Below are positions 40,201-42,466 of a stretch of DNA of 64,000 bases, piece by piece. The notes beneath the pieces are model-generated. The model was given only the letters and a program-made list of their open reading frames with translations. It made no database searches and was not told the origin of the DNA. Origin of the DNA: Lumbricus rubellus (taxonomy: Eukaryota; Annelida; Clitellata; Crassiclitellata; Lumbricidae). Location of the stretch: the NCBI GenBank assembly GCA_945859605.1, contig OX243825.1, positions 20,081,581 to 20,145,580 of the forward strand. The letters are read 5' to 3'. The stretch's first letter is position 1. Every line of letters starts with the position of its first letter. The position numbers and the translations under genes were made by a program.

Positions 40201-42466
40201 ACACGATTTATTTGCACACATAACATATGGATGGGCCCTTATTCAATCTGTGAAATTGTGAATCAGTAACAATGTGTGTACGTTGTGTTGTGTGCTAAGG
40301 TTTCCGGTCCACTGACGGAGGATGCTATTCAACATCATTTTGCGCAGATGCAGACTCCAAAAGTGATTCAGGTTGTTAAATTGATCTTTTGAATTTTGCC
40401 ATATGAGAGTTTGCCGATGTGAGCATATTAAAAGTGGCTGGGAAACCAGTGCAGCTTGTTTATTAACCCTTTGGCGACCAGCTACGTATGTTTTCAATGC
40501 ATTTTAGTACACGTTGGTCATTAAAGGGTTAAAGTGTGAAGTAATATTTCACAAAAATGTCCACATTTTCATCTTTTACTTTGATCAGTCTATTTTTGAT
40601 TTAGGCATTGTCAGTGTTTTCTCTGATGATGTTTAGCTCTATTTAAACGAAGTGTCTTTCTAGCTTTGATTTCTCTTTTATATGAATAACGCTCTGAATC
40701 TCCAGTAACCCAATTATGCATTAAGAGATTTGGGAGTGTGACAAGTTCACAGCCTTCCTTAATGCAGTGGTTCCCAACCTTTTTTAACTTTAGGGCCCCT
40801 TTTTCTAAGTTGGAGGACACGAGGGCCATTTTTTCTTAATTGAAGGATATTAGGGGGCCACAAGGCTAAAATTTAATTAGCGAAAGATATAGAAAATTGT
40901 TATAATTGATTCAAAATAGAAAGTTTGATGTTATTTATAGACGTAAAAATAAAATAATTTGCAATAGAAAAATAATTGTGTTCTATCCTGTCCAAATTGT
41001 TAATTTTTTATATATTTTTGTTATTTCTTTGAGAGATGAGGGTCATTTGTTTAGGCCTGGCAGGCCACAGGTTGGGAACCGCTGCCTTAATGTGACACAT
41101 GCATTTTCAATACAAATAAACCTCATCATGAAACCATTGCTTATATGCTTCTAATCGTGTAAATTTTATGTAATTTCAGTGCGGTTCTTTCGAAAGAGAC
41201 GGACGACATGGACCGGTAGATATGCACATGCCAATGACATCTGCCATGGCTATGAACTTGGCATCAAACAGGACTGGCATGAGACTAGCAGCTCCTCCAA
41301 CAACCACTCGACCTTTACAAGTGGAAAAGCCGTTTCAGGTTCCGTATCGACCGATTCAGAGACCTCTGTTTCAACCGGACAAAATCCAGAAGCCGTTTGC
41401 GAGCACCGCTTCGGAAGATGACGTCGAAATCATAGATCTCTCGGCCGATGACTGCGTCCAGGTGGTTAACGTGTCCAGCTCGGCGGAGGAAGAGATGTTG
41501 ACGGGCGAGGATGTACGACTGAATAGTTTGTGTGATGAATCTGGTAGTTCTAAAGGTCGCAGTGAGGTAAAAAAGGAAGAAAATCCTCTGCAGGTTTGTT
41601 GCGATAGTGAAAAAGATGTTTCGCATTCGGAGGCACTGCCAAAGGAGATTTCGCTAGAAGTTGCGTCTGTTCTGCCTAGAAAGGAAAGTCTGAAGGAAGC
41701 AGCAGCACAGGACCTTCTTTCAAAATCCATAATGGCACCAATTAACATTCCAGCTTCTGGGAAAGATCTGTCGAAGGCAGCGGTGCACCAGCGGGAGTTC
41801 TCCAGGTTGCCAACATCTTCGAAGGAACTTTCAAAGGCAGCGGCGGAATCTCCAAAGGAGCTTTCCAGAGTTGTAGCTTCGTCACAAGAGCTACCCAGAT
41901 CTCCAAAGGAGCTAGCCAGAGCAACAGAATCTCAAAAGGCTAATATTTCAAAGCCAGCACCTTCACAAAGGTCCATGATGACATCAGCGCTTTTGAAGGA
42001 CGCACCAAATCCGGCATATCTGCGAGCCGCAGCATCGATGAAAGGAGTCCGACCCACGAAAGAAACCCTTCAGTTCTACACGACATCAAAATCATCCATG
42101 TTGGACAAACCAGCACGTGCAGCCCGGGAAAATATCCGAACAGAGCCATACAGAAAAACTTCAATGCCATCAAGTCTACTCTCAAACGTAGACCTACTCT
42201 CCACCCTGCCGCAAGAAACCCGCAATCTCTTAATATCTCCGCAAAAGACCATGCAACAGCAATCGGCTGTGAATCAAGCGCCGAATATTGCGAGTAAATG
42301 GTATCTGGCGCCTCAGACCAGTCTCAGCAACCAGCAGGCGGCGGCCGTCAGGGTTCGGCCATTGTCACCATCGCCTTCCGAACAATCGTCATCTAGTTTG
42401 TCGGATAACAATGAAGATGAAAAAGATGAGGTCATTGAACTGTCGTCATCTATAGAATCCGATTAG
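2154..42466 (+). CDS. CABIN1: cabin1 gene: calcineurin-binding protein cabin-1 / HIRA-complex TPR subunit, 41 coding exons
   Basis: CABIN1 is a nuclear TPR scaffold. It works with HIRA, UBN1 and ASF1a in replication-independent H3.3 deposition, and in vertebrates also restrains calcineurin and MEF2. Forty-one GT-AG bounded segments join in one frame to 2,291 residues. From memory of the human protein, several blocks align without gaps: the TPR region encoded at 4170-7228, 'RRSWC' with 'QQCFFCLFS' at 24214-24415, '[14 protein letters not shown]' at 25273-25374, '[16 protein letters not shown]' at 28999-29061, '[11 protein letters not shown]' at 29266-29377 and '[13 protein letters not shown]' at 35775-36491. 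TPR helices lie at about residues 32-215, 1010-1240 and 1640-1750, with a basic NLS-like stretch near 380-403 and acidic or low-complexity tracts at about 1290-1630 and in the last exon. All introns contain repeats but no in-frame break. Identity is strong; the first exon is the weakest part of the model. Confidence 0.95.
2700..2729. repeat. perfect 30-bp AT-rich palindrome
   Basis: CCACAGTATAAATAA is followed directly by its exact reverse complement, with no loop. It lies in cabin1 intron 1. A further partial copy, 'ccacagtataa', lies just upstream. Confidence 0.9.
3525..3614 (+). CDS. CABIN1: cabin1 exon 2 (residues 2-31)
   Basis: Acceptor 'gattttcag', donor 'gtacgt', 90 nt, phase 0 on both sides. 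It encodes IRITALND..., matching the N-terminus of human CABIN1 as I recall it. Confidence 0.85.
4170..4283 (+). CDS. CABIN1: cabin1 exon 3 (residues 32-69), first TPR
   Basis: Acceptor 'tttcatcag', donor 'gtttgt', 114 nt, phase 0. It encodes a TPR helix pair ([20 protein letters not shown]) like the first TPR of CABIN1. Confidence 0.9.
4929..5060 (+). CDS. CABIN1: cabin1 exon 4 (residues 70-113)
   Basis: Acceptor 'gttctag', donor 'gtctct', 132 nt, phase 0. Contains [15 protein letters not shown] and AMEYYIE, the second TPR; the human equivalents are LKYSTYKNLAQLA and AMEFYLE. Confidence 0.92.
5131..5190 (-). repeat. LINE/SINE 3' tail fragment
   Basis: 'tatgtagcacctcttgaag' followed by 'caggggtgctccca', the reverse orientation of the tail motif. 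Confidence 0.55.
5398..5499 (+). CDS. CABIN1: cabin1 exon 5 (residues 114-147)
   Basis: Acceptor 'attccag', donor 'gttgtt', 102 nt, phase 0. Encodes [16 protein letters not shown] and LARHAFE, a TPR nearly identical in pattern to human CABIN1. Confidence 0.93.
5987..6065 (+). CDS. CABIN1: cabin1 exon 6 (residues 148-174)
   Basis: Acceptor 'attttag', donor 'gtatta', 79 nt, exits in phase 1. Encodes [16 protein letters not shown], a signature block of the family. Confidence 0.93.
6355..6440. repeat. short minisatellite in cabin1 intron 6
   Basis: Alternating units 'gaaggcatagaaaatgt' and 'gaaatcatagaaaatgt', about four to five copies. Confidence 0.85.
6975..7035 (-). repeat. LINE/SINE 3' tail fragment
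   Basis: 'ttgtatagcgccttttcaag', then 'actcagtggtgctcccaa'. It ends 64 bp before cabin1 exon 7. Confidence 0.6.
7099..7228 (+). CDS. CABIN1: cabin1 exon 7 (residues 174-217)
   Basis: Acceptor 'attttcag', donor 'gtaggc', 130 nt, phase 1 in and phase 2 out. Encodes [20 protein letters not shown] and FLKC, the fourth TPR. Confidence 0.92.
7809..7857 (+). CDS. CABIN1: cabin1 exon 8 (residues 217-233)
   Basis: Acceptor 'tgttacag', donor 'gtaagt', 49 nt. Encodes [16 protein letters not shown], the acidic linker after the N-terminal TPRs. Frame continuity and both splice sites support it. Confidence 0.85.
7877..7966. mobile_element. TTAA-bounded hairpin MITE, 90 bp
   Basis: Begins TTAACCCTTTATCACATTGA and ends GGCGGTTAACGTGTTAA. 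The ends are imperfect inverted repeats and both carry TTAA, as expected for piggyBac-type MITEs. It lies 20 bp past cabin1 exon 8. Confidence 0.65.
8393..8493 (+). CDS. CABIN1: cabin1 exon 9 (residues 234-267)
   Basis: Acceptor 'gtttttag', donor 'gttagt', 101 nt. Encodes [10 protein letters not shown] and QPLTSFT, matching human EALGLRKKRQ and QPIPFFT. Confidence 0.88.
8923..8988. mobile_element. TTAA-bounded hairpin MITE, 66 bp
   Basis: A 19-bp perfect terminal inverted repeat, TTAACCCTTTGAACCCGGC, with TTAA at both ends. PiggyBac-type by target site. Confidence 0.75.
9628..9718 (+). CDS. CABIN1: cabin1 exon 10 (residues 267-297)
   Basis: Acceptor 'ttgttag', donor 'gtgaga', 91 nt. Encodes [20 protein letters not shown]; the human counterpart is TWKCLGESLLAMYNHL. 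A longer open frame over this exon is in another phase and is not the protein. Confidence 0.92.
9884..10085 (+). CDS. CABIN1: cabin1 exon 11 (residues 298-365)
   Basis: Acceptor 'tgttgtag', donor 'gtatgg', 202 nt. Encodes a Pro/Ser/Thr-rich linker beginning [20 protein letters not shown] with a PPPPP run, equivalent to the variable linker before the human NLS. Confidence 0.82.
10827..10989. repeat. minisatellite forming the exon 12 splice acceptor
   Basis: About six units of 27-28 bp, each ending 'tttgcatag' or 'tttgaatag'. The last unit's TAG is the acceptor of cabin1 exon 12. Confidence 0.9.
10990..11105 (+). CDS. CABIN1: cabin1 exon 12 (residues 365-403), basic NLS-like region
   Basis: Acceptor 'ttgaatag', donor 'gtgcgt', 116 nt. 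Encodes RKRGRKRKS and YKRRSAR; human CABIN1 has KRKK and AKRRSARVR here. The acceptor is the last base of a minisatellite (10827-10989), so the repeat supplies the 3' splice site. Confidence 0.88.
11285..11335 (-). repeat. LINE/SINE 3' tail fragment
   Basis: 'atttctatggcgccgtaaca' then 'gggtgccaacc'; a weak copy of the tail motif. Confidence 0.4.
12060..12142 (+). CDS. CABIN1: cabin1 exon 13 (residues 404-431)
   Basis: Acceptor 'gtttcag', donor 'gtaagt', 83 nt. Encodes [16 protein letters not shown], matching human VDFQELLMKFLPSRL. Confidence 0.88.
12787..13020 (+). CDS. CABIN1: cabin1 exon 14 (residues 431-509)
   Basis: Acceptor 'atttgcag', donor 'gttggt', 234 nt. Variable Gln-rich start, then [20 protein letters not shown], equivalent to human VHEFLLENLTNGGILELMMR. 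Confidence 0.9.
13459..13536 (+). CDS. CABIN1: cabin1 exon 15 (residues 509-535)
   Basis: Acceptor 'tgttacag', donor 'gtgagt', 78 nt. Encodes [19 protein letters not shown], equivalent to human WPPGLAEVVLSVYHSWRRH. It is followed by a 3.6-kb intron carrying LINE debris. Confidence 0.9.
14345..14540. mobile_element. possible mariner-type fragment
   Basis: Begins 'atacagggtggacccaaaaa', typical of a mariner terminal repeat with TA target. No matching right end was found, so this is a fragment or a false match. Confidence 0.35.
15030..15330 (-). pseudogene. LINE ORF2 C-terminal fragment
   Basis: Minus-strand frame reads [20 protein letters not shown] and [18 protein letters not shown], the GRGRPKxxW...A.DR..W tail found after reverse transcriptase in several LINE clades. 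No reverse transcriptase domain remains. Confidence 0.7.
15800..16180 (+). pseudogene. LINE C-terminal remnant (L2/CR1-like)
   Basis: One frame reads [20 protein letters not shown], like the '(S)F...AP.LWN.LP' end of L2/CR1 ORF2. Frames shift along the stretch; not a host gene. Confidence 0.5.
16783..16925. repeat. three copies of a ~53-bp unit with palindrome gaatattcat
   Basis: 'gaatattcat' at 16791-16800 and 16844-16853, and '(c)aatattcat' near 16898-16906, each followed by a 'ggtrrtgattta'-like stretch. They lie in the 3.6-kb cabin1 intron 15. Confidence 0.7.
17155..17194 (+). CDS. CABIN1: cabin1 exon 16 (residues 535-548)
   Basis: Acceptor 'gttttgcag', donor 'gtgatt', 40 nt. Encodes [13 protein letters not shown]; human has DCSNKHIKDMML in the same place, so the exon is needed to keep alignment length. 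Confidence 0.82.
17455..17500 (+). repeat. LINE 3' tail fragment
   Basis: 'cttgaaggggtgctacgtaa' followed by 'attgattgatttattgattg' tail repeats. Confidence 0.6.
17531..17610 (+). CDS. CABIN1: cabin1 exon 17 (residues 549-575)
   Basis: Acceptor 'gtatttcag', donor 'gtaaga', 80 nt. Encodes [17 protein letters not shown], equivalent to human MSLSCMELQLDQWLLTK. Confidence 0.9.
18213..18343 (+). CDS. CABIN1: cabin1 exon 18 (residues 575-619)
   Basis: Acceptor 'ttttttacag', donor 'gtagca', 131 nt. Encodes [13 protein letters not shown] and FWLEFSIR; human has FGPDFPGTHCLGD and GWLEFVVR. Confidence 0.9.
18440..18612 (+). repeat. LINE 3' end with (GAAT)n tail
   Basis: A frame resembling [13 protein letters not shown], then 'gggagcgcctctgagtag', 'ttgaaggggcactatata' and a GAAT microsatellite. 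It is a 5'-truncated L2/CR1-type insertion. Confidence 0.7.
19418..19488 (+). CDS. CABIN1: cabin1 exon 19 (residues 619-642)
   Basis: Acceptor 'ctttgtag', donor 'gtaggc', 71 nt. Encodes [20 protein letters not shown], matching human [20 protein letters not shown]. Confidence 0.9.
19578..19645 (-). repeat. LINE/SINE 3' tail fragment
   Basis: 'atttatatagcgctccttca' and 'ctactcagaggcgctc'. Confidence 0.65.
19785..19990 (-). pseudogene. LINE ORF2 C-terminal fragment
   Basis: Minus frame reads [20 protein letters not shown] and [19 protein letters not shown], the post-RT tail of a LINE, different in sequence from the one at 15030-15330. Confidence 0.7.
20181..20271 (+). CDS. CABIN1: cabin1 exon 20 (residues 643-673)
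   Basis: Acceptor 'tgttgtag', donor 'gtaagt', 91 nt, exits in phase 1. Encodes [14 protein letters not shown] and ends IISL, which joins exon 21 to align without gap to human VVSLEEIDKNL. Confidence 0.87.
20342..20365 (+). other. candidate 24-nt cassette micro-exon of cabin1
   Basis: Bounded by 'tttttag' and 'gtaaaa' and in frame with exons 20 and 21, it would insert about 8 residues (LEHCSLWS). Without it, exons 20 and 21 align gaplessly with human CABIN1 as recalled, so it is not in the main model. Confidence 0.2.
20567..20685 (+). repeat. LINE-tail repeat ending at cabin1 exon 21 acceptor
   Basis: 'tttgattgtggtttggtgct', 'cttgaaatggtgctatataa', then 'attacaaattacaattt'. It runs to within about 15 bp of exon 21. 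Confidence 0.7.
20688..20878 (+). CDS. CABIN1: cabin1 exon 21 (residues 673-736)
   Basis: Acceptor 'ttggtgtag', donor 'gtaagt', 191 nt. Encodes [20 protein letters not shown] and [13 protein letters not shown], matching human SLERCQSLEEIQRL and LLQDSLLRLKDYR. A LINE-tail repeat ends about 15 bp before the exon. Confidence 0.92.
21283..21401 (+). CDS. CABIN1: cabin1 exon 22 (residues 737-776)
   Basis: Acceptor 'ttggtag', donor 'gtgagc', 119 nt. Encodes [20 protein letters not shown] and [10 protein letters not shown], equivalent to the human segment around CSDVALNEAVQ and VTQLLMGIE. Confidence 0.87.
21530..21610 (-). repeat. LINE 3' tail fragment with ATTC tail
   Basis: 'attcattcattcatt', 'tatatagcgctccttcaag' and 'actcagaggcgctcccagcc'. 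Confidence 0.7.
21692..21820 (+). mobile_element. tRNA-derived SINE, partial
   Basis: 'tgttcggtgccttggagc', B-box-like 'gggttcgaatccttctcaag', then the shared body 'cttcactcacaat...gcgctttggcatgaagctc'. The A-box end and the tail are lost. Confidence 0.75.
21858..22152. mobile_element. hAT-type non-autonomous element, 295 bp
   Basis: Terminal repeats CAGTGGCGGATCCAG and CTGGATCCGCCCCTG. The expected 8-bp target duplication is not evident (catatagg versus aagttgtg). It shares an internal module with the element at 63428-63701. It lies just before cabin1 exon 23. Confidence 0.75.
22194..22367 (+). CDS. CABIN1: cabin1 exon 23 (residues 776-834)
   Basis: Acceptor 'ccttcag', donor 'gtaagt', 174 nt. 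Encodes [20 protein letters not shown] and [12 protein letters not shown]; human has LVRLTNNLIQVID and VLPWIILHRII. An hAT-type element ends 41 bp upstream. Confidence 0.9.
22805..22860 (-). repeat. LINE/SINE 3' tail fragment
   Basis: 'tatatatggcatcttttcag' and 'ctactcagaggtgctcc'. Confidence 0.5.
23004..23075. mobile_element. TTAA-bounded hairpin MITE, 72 bp
   Basis: TTAACCTTTGCCACTCA on the left, GAGTGGTAAGGGTTAA on the right; imperfect inverted repeats ending in TTAA. Confidence 0.7.
23251..23340 (+). CDS. CABIN1: cabin1 exon 24 (residues 834-864)
   Basis: Acceptor 'ttgtttag', donor 'gtaacg', 90 nt. Encodes [17 protein letters not shown], matching human LPSSLMLLNTAHEYLGR. Confidence 0.93.
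23512..23580 (-). repeat. LINE/SINE 3' tail fragment
   Basis: 'gatttatatagaatctcttc' and 'actcagtagtgctcccaa'. Confidence 0.6.
23868..23935 (-). repeat. LINE/SINE 3' tail fragment
   Basis: 'cttatatagcaccccttcaa' and 'tactcagaagtgctcc'. Confidence 0.65.
24214..24415 (+). CDS. CABIN1: cabin1 exon 25 (residues 864-931)
   Basis: Acceptor 'ctgtttag', donor 'gtagtc', 202 nt. Encodes [40 protein letters not shown] and [13 protein letters not shown]. This is the most human-like stretch of the protein. Confidence 0.96.
24610..24691. mobile_element. TTAA-bounded hairpin MITE, 82 bp
   Basis: TTAACACGTTG at the left, CAACGTGTTAA at the right (perfect 11 bp), with an inner palindrome 'acgtgtatacacgt'. 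Confidence 0.75.
24780..25175. repeat. two-copy tandem duplication, ~200-bp unit
   Basis: 'gtttattgacccaggtgatg' and 'tagttctttaa' recur about 230 bp later as 'gtttattgacccagatgatg'; 'cttgtaata' and 'gctaaacaatg' recur likewise. It lies in the intron after cabin1 exon 25. Confidence 0.75.
25273..25374 (+). CDS. CABIN1: cabin1 exon 26 (residues 932-965)
   Basis: Acceptor 'gtcttag', donor 'gtattt', 102 nt. Encodes [20 protein letters not shown], matching human [20 protein letters not shown]. Confidence 0.95.
25894..27109 (-). mobile_element. defective mariner/Tc1-type element, 1.2 kb
   Basis: Terminal repeats CACCGTGGTTCAAAAA and its complement, flanked by TA (25892-25893 and 27110-27111). 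Each end holds two successive related blocks of about 240 bp, giving nested subterminal inverted repeats. The minus strand keeps the C-terminal part of a DDE transposase (26219-26754), including [16 protein letters not shown] and [20 protein letters not shown]. It is frameshifted near 26500-26620 and lacks the N-terminus, so it is inactive. Confidence 0.85.
27263..27317 (+). CDS. CABIN1: cabin1 exon 27 (residues 966-984)
   Basis: Acceptor 'atttcttag', donor 'gttagt', 55 nt. Encodes [18 protein letters not shown], matching human LANLLKKIATIVP. The preceding intron holds the mariner-like element. Confidence 0.9.
27790..27870 (+). repeat. LINE 3' tail fragment
   Basis: 'tggagcgctcctgattagta', 'cttgaagagacgctatgtaa', then AATG-type tail. 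Confidence 0.6.
28040..28121 (+). CDS. CABIN1: cabin1 exon 28 (residues 984-1011)
   Basis: Acceptor 'cgtgcag', donor 'gtatgt', 82 nt. Encodes [19 protein letters not shown], equivalent to human LDKVSAYIEGTSTEVP. Confidence 0.88.
28243..28445 (-). mobile_element. tRNA-derived SINE, near full length
   Basis: On the minus strand: A-box-like 'tggtgtagtgg', B-box 'ggttcgaatcc', the body, then 'cttgaagaggcgctataaca' and 'agtgcacata'. Same subfamily as the copies at 47654 and 52305. Confidence 0.85.
28999..29061 (+). CDS. CABIN1: cabin1 exon 29 (residues 1011-1032)
   Basis: Acceptor 'gttgcag', donor 'gtgagc', 63 nt. Encodes [18 protein letters not shown], nearly identical to human [18 protein letters not shown], a TPR helix. 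Confidence 0.95.
29266..29377 (+). CDS. CABIN1: cabin1 exon 30 (residues 1032-1069)
   Basis: Acceptor 'gctgaag', donor 'gtaagt', 112 nt. Encodes [20 protein letters not shown] and [15 protein letters not shown], nearly identical to human. Confidence 0.95.
30147..30179 (+). other. candidate 33-nt cassette micro-exon of cabin1
   Basis: Donor 'gtaggt' is good, acceptor 'gttgaag' is weak. It would add 11 acidic residues ([11 protein letters not shown]) between exons 30 and 31. The direct join of 30 to 31 aligns gaplessly with human as recalled, so it is left out of the main model. Confidence 0.22.
31268..31330 (-). repeat. LINE/SINE 3' tail fragment
   Basis: 'aatttatatagcaccccttc' and 'cggaggcactcccaaccc'. 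Confidence 0.6.
31505..31622 (+). repeat. LINE-tail repeat ending at cabin1 exon 31 acceptor
   Basis: 'ctctttgattatggtttggt', 'gggagcgcctctgagga', 'cttgaagtggtgcaatataa', 'ttacaattacaatttc'. Same sub-type and placement as the repeat before exon 21. Confidence 0.75.
31627..31788 (+). CDS. CABIN1: cabin1 exon 31 (residues 1070-1123)
   Basis: Acceptor 'ttgacag', donor 'gtaact', 162 nt, phase 0. Encodes [20 protein letters not shown] and [13 protein letters not shown]; human has VLNCFRRALEIDSSNLSLW and YALHSFASRQLKQ. A LINE-tail repeat ends about 7 bp before the acceptor. Confidence 0.95.
32028..32229 (-). mobile_element. tRNA-derived SINE, near full length
   Basis: Minus strand: 'tggtgtaggggtatgttcgg', B-box region 'gggttcgaatcc', body, 'cttgaaggggcgctatat'. 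Same subfamily as the copies at 39123 and 21692. Confidence 0.85.
32525..32615 (+). repeat. LINE 3' tail fragment
   Basis: 'ctgggttgggagcgctcctg', 'cttgaagggacgctgtataa', then an AATGAATA tail; 30 bp before cabin1 exon 32. Confidence 0.65.
32645..32860 (+). CDS. CABIN1: cabin1 exon 32 (residues 1124-1195)
   Basis: Acceptor 'tgtacag', donor 'gtgaga', 216 nt, phase 0. Encodes [20 protein letters not shown] and [10 protein letters not shown], matching human EEEWLIHYMLGKVAEK and PTVYLLHYRQ. Confidence 0.95.
33172..33261 (+). CDS. CABIN1: cabin1 exon 33 (residues 1196-1225)
   Basis: Acceptor 'ctgtttcag', donor 'gtgagt', 90 nt. Encodes [20 protein letters not shown] and LSVEALE, matching human [20 protein letters not shown] and LAMEALE. 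Confidence 0.94.
33736..33902 (+). CDS. CABIN1: cabin1 exon 34 (residues 1226-1281)
   Basis: Acceptor 'atgtttcag', donor 'gtaatg', 167 nt, exits in phase 2. Encodes [16 protein letters not shown] and [12 protein letters not shown]. If the donor were not used, a TAA would follow within one codon; joining to 34602 restores a long open frame. Confidence 0.9.
34181..34242. repeat. (TA)n microsatellite
   Basis: About 31 uninterrupted TA units in cabin1 intron 34. Confidence 0.97.
34335..34525. repeat. imperfect ~105-bp tandem duplication
   Basis: 'aatgtaccagttaacagtag' and 'ttccagttcttgaacgttcc' recur as 'tgtaccagttagcactag' and 'ttccatctcttaaatgttcc'. Part of it ('ctgctcagattt.ctacct') recurs near 43215. 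Confidence 0.6.
34602..35055 (+). CDS. CABIN1: cabin1 exon 35 (residues 1281-1432), low-complexity linker
   Basis: Acceptor 'atgtctag', donor 'gtataa', 454 nt. Encodes a Ser/Thr/Pro-rich, poorly conserved linker ([17 protein letters not shown]) with [10 protein letters not shown] towards the end. PLDLT resembles the PxDLS-type motif bound by CtBP corepressors; I cannot test that here. Confidence 0.85.
35080..35135 (-). repeat. LINE/SINE 3' tail fragment
   Basis: 'tatatagtgcccccttcatg' and 'actcagaggcgctcc'. Confidence 0.6.
35655..35718 (+). repeat. LINE 3' tail fragment
   Basis: 'gggctgggtcggagtgctc' and 'cttgaaggggtgttatataa'. Confidence 0.6.
35775..36491 (+). CDS. CABIN1: cabin1 exon 36 (residues 1433-1671)
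   Basis: Acceptor 'aattacag', donor 'gttggt', 717 nt, phase 0. An acidic disordered stretch (PMDVEG, AMDVEIS) is followed by the conserved segment [20 protein letters not shown]; human has [20 protein letters not shown]. A 144-bp hAT-type element begins 13 bp past the exon end. Confidence 0.93.
36504..36647. mobile_element. hAT-type MITE family A, copy 1 (144 bp)
   Basis: Ends CAGTGTAAGAATTG and GCAATTCTCACCCTG. Perfect 8-bp target duplication gtttactc (36496-36503 and 36648-36655). The left duplication starts four bases into the intron after cabin1 exon 36. Confidence 0.93.
37253..37342 (+). CDS. CABIN1: cabin1 exon 37 (residues 1672-1701)
   Basis: Acceptor 'ttttttaag', donor 'gtgaga', 90 nt. 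Encodes [20 protein letters not shown] and QNNFFN, matching human ARDVLLGSS and GLFCERNKTNFFN. Confidence 0.93.
37597..37680. repeat. 43-bp tandem duplication
   Basis: 'ttgaaaacataacctcaaga' with 'gtcaagataatgcaagcttg' occurs twice in a row, identical. Confidence 0.9.
38146..38312 (+). CDS. CABIN1: cabin1 exon 38 (residues 1702-1757)
   Basis: Acceptor 'tatggtag', donor 'gtgagt', 167 nt. Encodes [20 protein letters not shown] and [16 protein letters not shown]; human has [20 protein letters not shown] and NRSIVLLLKVLAQLRD. Confidence 0.95.
38459..38643. mobile_element. hAT-type MITE family E, copy 1 (185 bp)
   Basis: Inverted relative of the element at 58044-58233 (shared 'atggatttgtgcaattgtag'-like core). 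Flanks gtgcatag and gcgcatag match at 7 of 8 bases. Termini are degraded. Confidence 0.7.
39008..39088 (+). repeat. LINE 3' tail fragment
   Basis: 'ctggaagcgcctctaagtg', 'ggaagggtgctatataaatt', then GAATGAATGA. Confidence 0.65.
39123..39330 (+). mobile_element. tRNA-derived SINE, near full length
   Basis: A-box 'tggtgtagggg', B-box-like 'ggtttgaatcc', body 'cttcactcgcaattgcc', 'gcgctttggcatgaaactcc', tail 'cttgaaggggcg'. It ends 39 bp before cabin1 exon 39. Confidence 0.88.
39370..39616 (+). CDS. CABIN1: cabin1 exon 39 (residues 1757-1839)
   Basis: Acceptor 'gatttgcag', donor 'gtacgt', 247 nt. Encodes [19 protein letters not shown], matching human KKYLRDADRQVLAQRAFIL, then a divergent helical region. 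A SINE ends 39 bp upstream. Confidence 0.93.
40300..40371 (+). CDS. CABIN1: cabin1 exon 40 (residues 1840-1863)
   Basis: Acceptor 'tgctaag', donor 'gttgtt', 72 nt, phase 0 both sides. Encodes [18 protein letters not shown]; no human counterpart recognised. Frame and splice sites support it, but a cassette exon is possible. Confidence 0.7.
40463..40532. mobile_element. TTAA-bounded hairpin MITE, 70 bp
   Basis: TTAACCCTTTGGCGACCA at the left, TGGTCATTAAAGGGTTAA at the right. Confidence 0.72.
40765..41084. mobile_element. hAT-type MITE family B, copy 1 (320 bp)
   Basis: Ends CAGTGGTTCCCAACC and GGTTGGGAACCGCTG. Perfect 8-bp duplication ccttaatg at 40757-40764 and 41085-41092. It is in the last cabin1 intron. 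Confidence 0.93.
41180..42466 (+). CDS. CABIN1: cabin1 terminal exon 41 (residues 1864-2291)
   Basis: Acceptor 'taatttcag', 1,287 nt ending in TAG. It is disordered and rich in Ser/Lys/Pro, with imperfect KELSKAA / PKELSR repeats at about 41810-41930. Three hydrophobic-acidic motifs resemble SUMO-interacting motifs: EIIDLSADD (41426-41452), [13 protein letters not shown] (41456-41494) and DEVIELSSS at the extreme C-terminus (from 42425). I do not see the vertebrate C-terminal PxIxIT calcineurin site (PEITVT in human), so calcineurin binding by this copy is uncertain. Confidence 0.9.
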   Translation, partial: CGSFERDGRHGPVDMHMPMTSAMAMNLASNRTGMRLAAPPTTTRPLQVEKPFQVPYRPIQRPLFQPDKIQKPFASTASEDDVEIIDLSADDCVQVVNVSSSAEEEMLTGEDVRLNSLCDESGSSKGRSEVKKEENPLQVCCDSEKDVSHSEALPKEISLEVASVLPRKESLKEAAAQDLLSKSIMAPINIPASGKDLSKAAVHQREFSRLPTSSKELSKAAAESPKELSRVVASSQELPRSPKELARATESQKANISKPAPSQRSMMTSALLKDAPNPAYLRAAASMKGVRPTKETLQFYTTSKSSMLDKPARAARENIRTEPYRKTSMPSSLLSNVDLLSTLPQETRNLLISPQKTMQQQSAVNQAPNIASKWYLAPQTSLSNQQAAAVRVRPLSPSPSEQSSSSLSDNNEDEKDEVIELSSSIESD

